Assembly (NCBI RefSeq): GCF_002284565.1
Contig: NZ_NPKI01000015.1
Coordinates: forward strand, 372,001-436,000
From: Mesorhizobium mediterraneum
GTDB lineage: Bacteria > Pseudomonadota > Alphaproteobacteria > Rhizobiales > Rhizobiaceae
DNA: 64,000 nucleotides
Direction of reading: 5' to 3'
Position 1 is the first letter of the stretch; the number at the start of each line of letters is the position of its first letter. Of this stretch, positions 47,479 to 56,343 are shown piece after piece. The notes below the pieces were generated by a model. That model saw only the letters and a program-made list of their open reading frames with translations, was not told the DNA's origin and searched no databases. A program made the position numbers and the translations under genes.

Positions 47479-48609
47479 TCAGGCCCTCAGCCTCACCCCG
47501 TCCGGGTCGAAGAACGGCATCGCCGACACCATCGCGCGTGTTGGCGTGCCGTCGATGTCGATGCTGAGTTCCGTTCCGATCTGCGTGAACGGCAGCCGAA
47601 GATGCGCGGTCGCCAGCACCTTGCCCAGCGAGTAGCCGTGGTCGCTGTAAGTGACGATGCCGGCATCCTCGCCGCCGGCTAGAACCCGCGCATGCGTTAC
47701 GGCCGGCGTGCCGCCTTCGACGGTCAGCCCGGTCCAGCGCTCGTCGACGCCTGTGTCGCGAACTTTGAGCAAGGCCTCGCGGCCAACGAAATCGCCCTTG
47801 TCGAACTTGATCCAGCTGTTAAGGCCGACATGGAACGGCGTGCGGGTCTCGTCCATGTCGATGCCGTGCGCCGGATAGGCCTTCTCCAGCCCAAGCGTGA
47901 ACATCGCCAGCACGCCATAGGGTTTCAGGCCGAAATCGCGGCCGGCCCGCATCAGCATGTCCCAGACGGCAGTGGCCTCGTCGGCCGGCACGAAAAGCTC
48001 GAAACCGAGCTCGCCGGTCACGCCGGTGCGCGAGATCAGCAGCTTCGTCTCGCCGATCCGCCCTGATGTGAACGACCAGCGTTTCAGGCCATCCAGGTCG
48101 GCGTCCTGCACCAGCACTTTCAGTAGCTCGCGCGAGCGCGGCCCCTGTATCGTCGGAAAGGCGATGGCCGCCGTGATGTCGGTGACATAGGCTTTTCGGC
48201 GCTCGGCGTGATGCAGCAGCCAGGGCAGCATTTTCTGGCGGTTGACGGAGCCGGTCACCAGCATGAAATGCTCGGGCCCGAGCCTGAACACGGTGAGGTC
48301 ATCCATGATGCCGCCATCCTCGCGACAGATGGTGGAATAACGCACCTGGCCCGGCCGCATGGCAGCGGCATCGTTGACGATGACATGGTTGACCAGGGCC
48401 TCGGCGTCCGGACCCTTGATGTCCATCTTGCCCATCGTGCTGAGGTCCTGGACACCGACATTTTTGCGGGTGTTCAGATGCTCGTCTGCAATGCCGGAGT
48501 AATATTTTGCCGAGATGAAATCGCCGCCGACCCGGCCCATCGTCGCGCCGAGCCCGACGATGCTGCTATAAAAAGGAGATCGCCGTTCGGGCACGAATGT
48601 CTCCGTCAC
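47479..48609 (-). CDS. GcvT-like aminomethyltransferase family protein
   Basis: The 376-residue protein has the GcvT/T-protein fold: VGVQDLSTMGKMDIKGPDAEALV, here read as QDLSTMGKMDI, then ISRTGVTGELGFELFVP and a C-terminal barrel GKVLATAHL. Family members bind tetrahydrofolate and take a one-carbon unit from methylated amines or glycine. No GcvH/GcvP is next to it, so it is probably a stand-alone demethylase-like enzyme rather than the cleavage system. Start GTG 48609. The amino-acid binding protein follows 50 bases upstream on the same strand. Confidence 0.88.
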   Translation of the reverse strand: MTETFVPERRSPFYSSIVGLGATMGRVGGDFISAKYYSGIADEHLNTRKNVGVQDLSTMGKMDIKGPDAEALVNHVIVNDAAAMRPGQVRYSTICREDGGIMDDLTVFRLGPEHFMLVTGSVNRQKMLPWLLHHAERRKAYVTDITAAIAFPTIQGPRSRELLKVLVQDADLDGLKRWSFTSGRIGETKLLISRTGVTGELGFELFVPADEATAVWDMLMRAGRDFGLKPYGVLAMFTLGLEKAYPAHGIDMDETRTPFHVGLNSWIKFDKGDFVGREALLKVRDTGVDERWTGLTVEGGTPAVTHARVLAGGEDAGIVTYSDHGYSLGKVLATAHLRLPFTQIGTELSIDIDGTPTRAMVSAMPFFDPDGVRLRA

Positions 48610-48659
48610 TCGTCGTCGGGCCGGAAGAGCGCGACTGCGCTCCCGCTGCGTAGCTTCGA

Positions 48660-49436
48660 TCAGCTGCCGTAGACGTCGAAGGCAAAATACTTGTCGTTGA
48701 TTTCCTTGTATTTGCCGTTGGCGCGCAGCGCGTCGATCGCCGCATCGAGCTTGGCGGCCAACTCCTTATTGCCCTTCTGCAGCGCGATGCCGACGCCGGG
48801 GCCATGAATGGCCGGGTCCGGCGCCAGCGTGCCGAGCAATTTGCAGCAGGCGCCTTCAGGCTTCTTCAGCCACTCGGTCAGCAGGATAGAGCCGTCCATC
48901 ACCGCGTCGAGACGGCCATTGACCATGTCGGTGCGGGCATCGTCACCGGTCGGATAGGGCTTGATGGTCGAGCCTGCGTACTTCTGTTCGGCGAAATTCT
49001 GGTGGATCGTCGCGCTCTGCACGCCCAGCGCCTTGCCTTTCAGATCCTCGGGCGAGGTGCCCGTGACAGTCGAATCCTTCGGCACCGCGATAGCCGGCGG
49101 CGTCTGGTAGTATTTGTGGGTGAAGTCGACCTTCTCGGCCCGTTCCGGCGTGATGGTGATGTTGATGATGGCATCGAACTTGCCGGCCTGCAGTGCCGGA
49201 ATCGAGCCGTCGAAATCCTGCACGACGAATTCGCATTCGGTCTTCATCTGCGCACACAGCGCCTTGCCGAGATCGATGTCGAAGCCGCCCAGCGTGCCGT
49301 CGGCATTGGCATAGTTGAAGGGCGGATAGGCGCCTTCGGTGCCGAGCCTGAGTTTCTTGTCCTGGGCAGAGGCAGCACCCGTGGCGGCAATTATGGCGAC
49401 GGACGCGGCAAGCACGAAACGACCGAAAAAGCGCAT
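48660..49436 (-). CDS. Polar amino-acid ABC transporter substrate-binding protein
   Basis: The 258-residue SBP has a signal peptide (cleavage near 24, ASA) and the family-3 core: LRLGTEGAYPPFNYANADGTLGGFDIDLGKAL, here read as GTEGAYPPFNY and GFDIDLGKAL, then ITITPERAEKVDFTHKYYQTP. Such proteins bind basic or polar amino acids or opines. No permease or ATPase lies beside it; the nearest candidates in the window are the partial permease at 1-235 and metNI, so its partner is unknown. It is probably co-transcribed with the GcvT-like gene. Confidence 0.9.
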   Translation of the reverse strand: MRFFGRFVLAASVAIIAATGAASAQDKKLRLGTEGAYPPFNYANADGTLGGFDIDLGKALCAQMKTECEFVVQDFDGSIPALQAGKFDAIINITITPERAEKVDFTHKYYQTPPAIAVPKDSTVTGTSPEDLKGKALGVQSATIHQNFAEQKYAGSTIKPYPTGDDARTDMVNGRLDAVMDGSILLTEWLKKPEGACCKLLGTLAPDPAIHGPGVGIALQKGNKELAAKLDAAIDALRANGKYKEINDKYFAFDVYGS

Positions 49437-49540
49437 GATCCAATCTCCGTTGATAGGGGCAAGTCTACGGGGTTTTGTGCCCCCGGCGGAGACGGAAACG
49501 ACATGCGCTACGGCGATCGCGGCGCGGCCGGGAATTGCCT

Positions 49541-49822
49541 TTAGTTTCCGGGAAGCTTCAGATTGTTCTCGATGATCTCGCTCGCCCAAGCGAGCCTTTC
49601 GCGATCGTCTGGGCGCAACGGGGCCTCGACCGCGACGGTGAACAAATGCCGGGCGAGGCTTTCGGACAAAAGCCATGCGGTTACCTGTTCGCTGACGACC
49701 ACGCGTCCCTTGTCGAGCTTCTTGATGTTGCCGGTGATCAGGTCCGCACAGTGCAGCATGGCTTCGGGGTAAGGGCTTTCACGCCCAGGCGGCCAGTGCA
49801 GTTGCCACATCCATTCCGGCAA
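49541..49822 (-). CDS. Probable 3' part of a frameshifted hypothetical gene
   Basis: The 93-residue frame opens only with a TTG inside the upstream gene and has no ribosome-binding site. Its sequence after the first ten residues (ESPYPEAMLHCADLITGNIKKLDKGR, given only in part) looks like an ordered protein tail. It continues, in a different frame, the upstream protein whose stop falls at 49779. The likeliest reading is one gene of about 245-250 residues broken by a single-base shift near 49779-49800. Confidence 0.5.
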   Translation of the reverse strand: MPEWMWQLHWPPGRESPYPEAMLHCADLITGNIKKLDKGRVVVSEQVTAWLLSESLARHLFTVAVEAPLRPDDRERLAWASEIIENNLKLPGN

Positions 49823-50285
49823 CTACCATGCCCTCCAGCCAGGGAACTGCATTCCCTTTATCGGGGTGCTTGGTCAACGTTTTTCGCCAGGCAGCCTGAA
49901 ACAGGGCTTCGAGGGCCTGCTGTTCTTCCGATGGCCAATCGCGCCAAGCGGTCCTTTCGAGCTTTGCGGCAATCACGTTGGCGTCGAACCCCATCGAAGG
50001 TTCGCCTTGGATGGCAAGTTCAAGCACCCTCGGCAGAAAGTGCCGGTAGTCATCGACGTCGCCGACTGTCCATATGGCCGATCCGGCATAGGTGCCGAGT
50101 TTTTCGCCGCTGAGTTGCCGTAGCTCAGCACTGGATACTGCCCGAAAGATTGCCTCCGCATTTTCGATCGGCGAGCTATGGAGAAGCCGGGGCAACGGAT
50201 AAGATGCGAAGATGTGGTAGACACGCTCGACCGCGTGAGCCAGTTCAGACGCAGGCTCAGCGCCTCGGGGATTTGGATTGGTCAT
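49779..50285 (-). CDS. Hypothetical protein, probably truncated by frameshift
   Basis: The 168-residue product includes SELAHAVERVYHIFASYPLPRLLHSSPIE and QALEALFQAAWRKTLTKHPDKGNAVPWLEGM, here given in parts. It is helical and Trp-containing. The protein ends abruptly at ATALAAWA, while the next frame continues with protein-like sequence. No family recognised. It ends in a region overlapping the hyuB end at 50257-50285. Confidence 0.55.
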   Translation of the reverse strand: MTNPNPRGAEPASELAHAVERVYHIFASYPLPRLLHSSPIENAEAIFRAVSSAELRQLSGEKLGTYAGSAIWTVGDVDDYRHFLPRVLELAIQGEPSMGFDANVIAAKLERTAWRDWPSEEQQALEALFQAAWRKTLTKHPDKGNAVPWLEGMVVAGMDVATALAAWA

Positions 50286-51972
50286 CCGTTACGATCCCGA
50301 ACATGTCCCTGGCTTGCTCGGCTGTATAGTACCCTAGCCTGACGTCCTGAGCGACCAGTTCCGGGTCGCGCTGCAACGGGTCGCCATAGCCGCCGCCGCC
50401 GGGCGTGCCGACGCGCACGCGGTCGCCGGCCTTCAGCGCGATGTCCTGCTCCTTGGAGAGGTGCGGTGGCACATGTTCCTTGCCGTCGCGGAACACGGTC
50501 ACCGTGTTGACCGCGCCGTCCTTGCCGCCGAGCGCGCCCTGCGGGCCGAAGCGGCCATGGTCCATGACGAAGGAGGCGCGGGCGTCGCCGCGCAGGATCT
50601 CGACCTCATAGGCGAGTCCAAAACCACCGCGATGCTTGCCGGCGCCGCCCGAGCCTTCGCGCAAGGCATAGTGGCGATAGAGCACCGGAAAAGCCTGCTC
50701 CATGATCTCGACCGGCGGCGATTTTGAAATGCCTATGGTCGAGCAGCCATTGGTCAGGCCGTCATGACCGGCATTGCCGCCATAGCCGCCGCCGGAGATC
50801 TGGTACATGACATAGTCGCGGCCGCGGGCCGGATCGTTGCCGCCGAGCGCGAAATTGCCGCTGGAGCCGGCCGGAGCCGCCGTCACTTTGTCCGGCAGGG
50901 CCTGCACCATCGCCGCGAACACGGCCTCGGCGATGCGCTGCGAAACCTCGGCCGCGCAGCCGGACACCGGGCGCGGATATTTTGCGTCGAGGAAGGTGCC
51001 TTCCGGCCGCTTGACGATCAGCGGCTCGAAGGCGCCGGCGCTGATCGGCACGTCGGGGAAAATATGGCGCATTGCGAGATAGACCGAGGACAAGGTCGTT
51101 GCCAGCACGCTGTTCATCGGCCCCGCGCAAGGCTTTGACGAGCCGGAGAAATCAAAGCTAAGCGTGTCGCCCTGTTTCTCCACGGCAAGCGCGATGGTCA
51201 GCGGCTCGTTCACCACTCCGTCGGAATCGACGAAGGCCTGCGAGCGGTAAATGCCGTCGGGAATGGCTGATATGTTGGCGCGCATCTGCTCGGCGGCGCG
51301 GCGGCGCAGTTCGGCGATCGCCTCGACGACCGTTTCATCTCCGTAACGATCCAGGATTCCGTTCAGCCGGTCCTGACCGATCAGCAGTGCCGCCGCCTGC
51401 GCGCGGATGTCGCCGATGCGCTGGTCGGCAACCCTGATGTTCGAGCAAATGATGGCGTAGATCTCGCGATCGAGCACGCCCTTCTTGAACAGTTTCACCG
51501 GTGGCAGCCGCAGGCCCTCCTGCTCGACCGCCGTTGCCGAGGCGGAAAAGCCGCCTGGCACCGAGCCGCCAATGTCGGGCCAGTGGCCGGTGTTCGACAG
51601 CCAGCAGAAAATCCTGCCATCCCTGTAGACCGGCATGGCGAAGCGCACATCCATCAGGTGGGTGCCGCCGAGATAGGGATCGTTGACGATGTAGATATCG
51701 CCTGGCTCGGGCGGCAGGCAGCGTCCGTCGGCGATCATCTCGATCACGGTTTTGGTCGAATACTGCATAACGCCGACGAACACCGGCAGACCCTGGCTGC
51801 CTTGCGCGATCAGCGATCCGTCAACGGCGGAATAGATGCCGTCGGAGCGATCGTTGGCCTCGGCGATAACAGGCGAAAAGGCGGCGCGCGAAAACGTCAG
51901 GTCCATCTCGTCGCAGACCTGCTGCAACGCCGCCTGGATGACCGAAAGCGTGATCGCGTCGAGCTTTTCCAT
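50257..51972 (-). CDS. hyuB: Hydantoinase B/oxoprolinase family protein
   Basis: The 571-residue protein has the HyuB hallmarks: VIQAALQQVCDEMDLTFSRAAFSP-type start, VNDPYLGGTHLMDVRF, the LSNTGHWPDIGG metal-site segment and the GGGGYGDPLQRDPELV end. With HyuA it hydrolyses N-methylhydantoin, 5-oxoproline or similar cyclic imides using ATP. ATG 51972 is chosen; the longer frame runs into hyuA. It starts one base after the hyuA stop. Confidence 0.9.
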   Translation of the reverse strand: MEKLDAITLSVIQAALQQVCDEMDLTFSRAAFSPVIAEANDRSDGIYSAVDGSLIAQGSQGLPVFVGVMQYSTKTVIEMIADGRCLPPEPGDIYIVNDPYLGGTHLMDVRFAMPVYRDGRIFCWLSNTGHWPDIGGSVPGGFSASATAVEQEGLRLPPVKLFKKGVLDREIYAIICSNIRVADQRIGDIRAQAAALLIGQDRLNGILDRYGDETVVEAIAELRRRAAEQMRANISAIPDGIYRSQAFVDSDGVVNEPLTIALAVEKQGDTLSFDFSGSSKPCAGPMNSVLATTLSSVYLAMRHIFPDVPISAGAFEPLIVKRPEGTFLDAKYPRPVSGCAAEVSQRIAEAVFAAMVQALPDKVTAAPAGSSGNFALGGNDPARGRDYVMYQISGGGYGGNAGHDGLTNGCSTIGISKSPPVEIMEQAFPVLYRHYALREGSGGAGKHRGGFGLAYEVEILRGDARASFVMDHGRFGPQGALGGKDGAVNTVTVFRDGKEHVPPHLSKEQDIALKAGDRVRVGTPGGGGYGDPLQRDPELVAQDVRLGYYTAEQARDMFGIVTDDQSKSPRR

Positions 51973-51973
51973 C

Positions 51974-54058
51974 TCAGGCCTCACCAATGTCGATGATGAT
52001 GTTGCCGTCGACATCCGATCGCGCCCGGTCGCCGGGCTCGAGCACGGTGGTGGCGTCCATCTGTTCGAGGATCGCCGGGCCTTCGATGACGGCGTCGAGG
52101 GGCAGCTTCTCCCTGACATAGACCGGTGTGTCGTGCCACCGCCCGCCATACCAGACCGGCCGGACCTCGCGTCGCGCCTCATCGAGCGTTTTGGCGCGCC
52201 CTGCCGGGTCGATCAGCCGGGACAGATCGATCGCCGGACGCACACCCGTCACCGAGGTGTTGAGATTGACCAGGTTGGCGCGGATCTCCGGCAACTCGAC
52301 CTTGAAGCGGGCGAAATAGGCCTTCTCGAAGAGATGCTGCAGCACCTCGCGCGTCACAGCGGACGACGGCAGCGGCACGTTGATGATGTGGGTCTGGCCG
52401 ACGAACTGCATGTCGGCGGAATGCGTGACCCGGATCGTCTCCGGTTTCACCGCTTCCTTGCCGATCAACTCCTCGCCTTCGTTTCGGTGCCGTTCCAATA
52501 CGGCGTGAAGCTGGGCTTCATCGAGCCCCGCCACCGGCTGGTTAACCGTATTGACGAAATCGTGCCTGAGATCGGCGACGACGCAGCCGAGCGCATTGGT
52601 GATGCCCGGCCGCGCCGGCACCAGCACTTTGGGCAGGCCGAGCTCGCGCGCCAGTGCCGTCGCATGCAGCGGCCCAGCGCCGCCGAAGGCGAACAGTGCG
52701 AAATCGCGCGGGTCGTGGCCACGCGACACCGAAACCATGCGGATAGCGCCGGCCATCTTCATGTTGCCCAGCCGTAGCACGGCACCCGCCGCCTCGACAC
52801 CCGACAGGCCGGTGGCACGGCCGATCCGGTCCTCGAATATTCCGGTAACATGCTCGACGGTGACCGGATTCTCGACCGCAAGCAGCTTCTTCGGCGCCAG
52901 CCGGCCGAGCACCAGATTGGCATCGGTGATGGTCGGCTCGATGCCGCCGCGCCCGTAGCAGATCGGGCCGGGATTGGCGCCGGCACTTTCAGGGCCGATC
53001 TGGATCAGGCCTGCCGCATCGACGCGGGCGATCGAGCCGCCGCCGGCACCCACGGTATGCACCGCCACCATCGGCACATGGATCGGCATCGCATATTCGA
53101 TCTCGATCTCGTTCGACACCGCCGGCTCGGCATTGCGGATCAGTGCCACGTCGGTCGAGGTGCCGCCCATGTCGTAGGTGACCAGGTTTTCGAAGCCGGC
53201 GCGTTTCCCCGTATAAGCGGCGGCGATAACACCGGAGGCCGGGCCGGACATGACGGTCTTGGCCGACTCACGTGTGACAAAGCGGGCCGAGATCATGCCG
53301 CCATTGCCGTTCATAATCAGGAAGTCGCGGGCATAGCCTTGCGATCCCAATTCCTTGCGCAGCCGCTCGACATAGCGTTCGAGAATCGGCTGCACCGAAG
53401 CGTTGACCGAGGCGGTCACGCCGCGCTCGAATTCGCGCGCTTCCGACAGCAATGCGTGGCCTGACGTGATGTAGCCGTTTGGCCAAAGCTCGGCGGCGAT
53501 CTCGGCCGCCCGCCGCTCATGCGCCGGATTGGCATAGGAATGCAGGAAATGGATGACGAGGGATTCGCAGCCGGCCTCGATCAGGCTTTTCACCGCGTCG
53601 CGCATCTCGGCTTCGTCGAGCGGAATGCGCACCGCGCCCGAGGCTTCGACGCGCTCCGACACTTCAAGCCGCAGATTGCGCGGAATGATCGGGACGAAGG
53701 TCCCTGTCATGCCATAGGCCTGCGGCCGTGTCCGCCGGCCAAGCTCGATGACGTCGCGAAAGCCGCGCGTGGTGATCATGCCGGTCTTAGCCAGCCGGCG
53801 TTCCAGAACTGCGTTGGTGGTGGTCGTCGTGCCGTGCACGATGAGGTCGATGCCGTCGACCGGGAAGCCGGTGGCGCCGAGCGCCGAGACGACGCCGAAG
53901 GCCTGGTTGTCGATAGTGGTCGGGGTCTTGGCGATATGCACCCGGCCGCCGCCACGGCCGTCGATCAGAAGCAGGTCGGTAAAAGTTCCGCCGACGTCGA
54001 TGCCGGCGACGACACTGCCCAGGGAATCCAGCGTCTGCGCCGAAAAATTCTCTTTCAT
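51974..54058 (-). CDS. hyuA: Hydantoinase A/oxoprolinase family protein
   Basis: The 694-residue protein has the N-terminal ATPase loop GIDVGGTFTDLLL (19-31), the VHGTTTTTNAVLERR segment, YDMGGTSTDVALI, AGGGSIARVD and ALFAFGGAGPLHA. These are the ASKHA-type ATPase features of N-methylhydantoinase A. It is coupled to hyuB and divergent from fpr. The true substrate among hydantoins, oxoproline and acetone-like carboxylations cannot be settled from sequence. Confidence 0.9.
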   Translation of the reverse strand: MKENFSAQTLDSLGSVVAGIDVGGTFTDLLLIDGRGGGRVHIAKTPTTIDNQAFGVVSALGATGFPVDGIDLIVHGTTTTTNAVLERRLAKTGMITTRGFRDVIELGRRTRPQAYGMTGTFVPIIPRNLRLEVSERVEASGAVRIPLDEAEMRDAVKSLIEAGCESLVIHFLHSYANPAHERRAAEIAAELWPNGYITSGHALLSEAREFERGVTASVNASVQPILERYVERLRKELGSQGYARDFLIMNGNGGMISARFVTRESAKTVMSGPASGVIAAAYTGKRAGFENLVTYDMGGTSTDVALIRNAEPAVSNEIEIEYAMPIHVPMVAVHTVGAGGGSIARVDAAGLIQIGPESAGANPGPICYGRGGIEPTITDANLVLGRLAPKKLLAVENPVTVEHVTGIFEDRIGRATGLSGVEAAGAVLRLGNMKMAGAIRMVSVSRGHDPRDFALFAFGGAGPLHATALARELGLPKVLVPARPGITNALGCVVADLRHDFVNTVNQPVAGLDEAQLHAVLERHRNEGEELIGKEAVKPETIRVTHSADMQFVGQTHIINVPLPSSAVTREVLQHLFEKAYFARFKVELPEIRANLVNLNTSVTGVRPAIDLSRLIDPAGRAKTLDEARREVRPVWYGGRWHDTPVYVREKLPLDAVIEGPAILEQMDATTVLEPGDRARSDVDGNIIIDIGEA

Positions 54059-54125
54059 TGTCGAAACCCGAAATGCCCGGACTACTGATATGTCTCAGTT
54101 TGGAAAGGTGTTTCACGCTGGCGTC

Positions 54126-54155
54126 TTGACGCAAATATCATTTGTATACTAATAA
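54126..54155 (+). promoter_or_regulatory. Possible promoter in the hyuA-fpr divergent region
   Basis: TTGACG at 54126-54131 and TAATAA at 54150-54155 are 18 bases apart in an unusually AT-rich patch for this genome. The patch also has GTATAC, a possible operator core. This would direct fpr transcription with a 5' leader of about 130 bases. It is a weak match. Confidence 0.35.
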
Positions 54156-54290
54156 ATTCCGGACACAAGAGCTTACCGCTTCGCAGTGTGCAAACGGCAC
54201 GCCGGAACCTGATCGGTTCGGGCGCGCAGGAGAAGGTTTGGCGCCCATCTGAAGATTGGGTCTTGAGCCCGGGCCAGAAGGTTAGGTTTG

Positions 54291-55118
54291 ATGAACACCA
54301 CATCCGCGCTCAACACCGCCGACGCCCGGCCGTTGCAGTTCCCTATACCGGCCAATGTCTATGCCGAGACCGTCGTCTCGGTGAAGCACTATACCGACCG
54401 GCTGTTCTCGTTCCGCATCACCCGGCCGCAGTCGCTGCGCTTCCGTTCCGGCGAGTTCGTCATGATCGGCCTGCCCAACGCCGAGAAGCCGGTGTACCGC
54501 GCCTATTCGATCGCCAGCCCTGCTTGGGACGACGAGCTGGAATTCTTCTCGATCAAGGTGCCGGATGGCCCGCTGACCTCGGAGTTGCAGAAGATTGAGA
54601 TCGGCGACACCGTCATCATGCGGCAGAAGTCGACCGGCACGCTGGTGGTCGACGCGCTGACCCCGGCCAAGCGCCTGTTCATGATCTCGACCGGCACCGG
54701 CATCGCGCCTTTCGCCAGCCTGCTGCGCGACCCCGAAACCTATGAGAAGTTCGAGCAAGTCGTCCTGACTCACACCTGTCGCGACATCGCCGAGCTCACC
54801 TACGGCCAGGAGCTGGTCGCGGCGCTGGAGAACGATCCGCTGATCGGCGATCTGACGGGCGGCCGCGTCACGCTCTACAATTCGACGACGCGCGAAACTT
54901 CCGAGCGCATGGGCCGCATCACCGCGCTGATCGGCTCGGGCAAATTCTATACCGACCTCGGCATCGACAAGCTTGATCCGGAGACCGACCGCATCATGAT
55001 CTGCGGCTCGATGCATATGCTCAAGGACGTCAAGGAATTGGCCGAAAGCCTCGGCTTCCAGGAAGGTTCGCTGCATCATCCGGCGAGCTTCGTCGTCGAG
55101 CGCGCCTTCGTCGGCTGA
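54291..55118 (+). CDS. fpr: Ferredoxin-NADP+ reductase
   Basis: The 275-residue FNR has FAD-binding RAYS (70-73), the pyrophosphate loop and the NADP-binding STGTGIAPF (133-141). The C-terminus HHPASFVVERAFVG matches the bacterial Fpr type, which ends in a residue stacking on FAD. It transfers electrons between NADPH and ferredoxin or flavodoxin, important in oxidative stress and nitrogen-fixing metabolism. ATG 54291 is chosen over a TTG three bases earlier, with AAGG upstream. Confidence 0.93.
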   Translation: MNTTSALNTADARPLQFPIPANVYAETVVSVKHYTDRLFSFRITRPQSLRFRSGEFVMIGLPNAEKPVYRAYSIASPAWDDELEFFSIKVPDGPLTSELQKIEIGDTVIMRQKSTGTLVVDALTPAKRLFMISTGTGIAPFASLLRDPETYEKFEQVVLTHTCRDIAELTYGQELVAALENDPLIGDLTGGRVTLYNSTTRETSERMGRITALIGSGKFYTDLGIDKLDPETDRIMICGSMHMLKDVKELAESLGFQEGSLHHPASFVVERAFVG

Positions 55119-55153
55119 GGCGTCGGGACGCTGTGGCGTCCGCCTCATGCAAG

Positions 55154-55173
55154 TTTTGACCGTACGGTCAAAA
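55154..55173. promoter_or_regulatory. Perfect 20-base palindrome, TetR-type operator
   Basis: TTTTGACCGTACGGTCAAAA is a perfect dyad, with the core GACCGTACGGTC commonly bound by TetR-family repressors. It lies 106 bases upstream of deoC and 35 bases after fpr ends. No TetR gene is in the window, so the regulator is encoded elsewhere. Confidence 0.6.
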
Positions 55174-55279
55174 ATCTGCTGCTTTCGTGGCCTTTTTCAA
55201 CTATGACCGCTTGAAGGACTCGTGAAGCGCTGCTTCACGGGCTATCCTCGGTGGACGTCGCTGAACAAAGGGGCAGGAG

Positions 55280-56329
55280 ATGAGCAGCACAATCCGCGAA
55301 GCCGATCTCGGTGCGTCCAAGATCACGCCGCTGCCAGCGCGCACCGCCGCCAATGCGCCGGCGCCGCAAGCGCACGGTATTGCCCGCAATCCCGGCATGA
55401 AGCTCGATCTCGGCTTCATGGAATCGATGCGCAGCGTCAACCGCTCGGCGCTGGAGCGGCGTGTCGCCAGCCTGACCAAGCGGCGGTCGATCAAGGCCGA
55501 CAACCAGGCCGCCTGGCTGCTGCGCGCCGTCGCCTGCATGGACCTGACCACGCTGAACTCGAACGACACCGAAGAGCGCGTGCGCCGGCTCTGCGCCAAG
55601 GCGGTCAATCCGTTCCGCCGCGACATCGTCGAAGGCCTCGGCATTACTGGTGAAAAGATCCGCCCGGCGGCGGTCTGCGTCTATCATCCCTTTGTCGCCA
55701 CCGCCGTCGAGGCGCTGCGCGGCAGCGGCATCCATGTCGCCGCCGTATCCACCGCTTTCCCGCATGGCCTCACCCCACTTTCGACGCGCCTGCAGGAGAT
55801 CGAAGCCTCGGTCAGCGACGGCGCCAACGAGATCGACGTCGTCATCCCGCGCGGCCTGGTATTCGGGGCGAAATGGCAGGAGCTCTATAACGAGATCGTC
55901 TCGATGCGCGCCGCCTGCGGCGAGGCGCATCTGAAGGTCATTCTCGGCACCGGCGACCTCGCCACACTGCGCAACGTCATGCTGGCGTCGATGGTGGCGA
56001 TGATGGCGGGCGCCGATTTCATCAAGACCTCGACCGGCAAGGAAAGCGTCAACGCGACGCTGCCGGTCGGCCTTGCCATGGTGCGCGCCATCCGCGCCTA
56101 TTTCGAGGAAACCGGCTACCTCATCGGCTTCAAGCCGGCCGGCGGCATTTCCACGGCAAAGGCTTCGCTCGACTGGCTGGTGCTGATGAAGGAAGAACTC
56201 GGCCGGCGATGGCTGGAGCCAGACCTGTTCCGCTTCGGCGCGTCGAGCCTGTTGACCGACATAGAGCGCCAGCTCGAGCACCATCTCACGGGCCACTACT
56301 CGGCCAATCATCGCCACGCGATGGCGTGA
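55280..56329 (+). CDS. deoC: Deoxyribose-phosphate aldolase
   Basis: The 349-residue DeoC has the Schiff-base lysine in FIKTSTGK (Lys249), the proton-relay lysine in GFKPAGGI (Lys285), and Lys219 in LKVILGTGD. It splits 2-deoxyribose-5-phosphate to acetaldehyde and glyceraldehyde-3-phosphate. It is longer than E. coli DeoC (about 260) by an N-terminal part of about 60-80 residues, as in the eukaryote-like branch. The next gene, an ALDH, could oxidise the acetaldehyde. Good GGCAGGAG ribosome-binding site. Confidence 0.93.
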   Translation: MSSTIREADLGASKITPLPARTAANAPAPQAHGIARNPGMKLDLGFMESMRSVNRSALERRVASLTKRRSIKADNQAAWLLRAVACMDLTTLNSNDTEERVRRLCAKAVNPFRRDIVEGLGITGEKIRPAAVCVYHPFVATAVEALRGSGIHVAAVSTAFPHGLTPLSTRLQEIEASVSDGANEIDVVIPRGLVFGAKWQELYNEIVSMRAACGEAHLKVILGTGDLATLRNVMLASMVAMMAGADFIKTSTGKESVNATLPVGLAMVRAIRAYFEETGYLIGFKPAGGISTAKASLDWLVLMKEELGRRWLEPDLFRFGASSLLTDIERQLEHHLTGHYSANHRHAMA

Positions 56330-56343
56330 TTTCGGAGCCCCTG

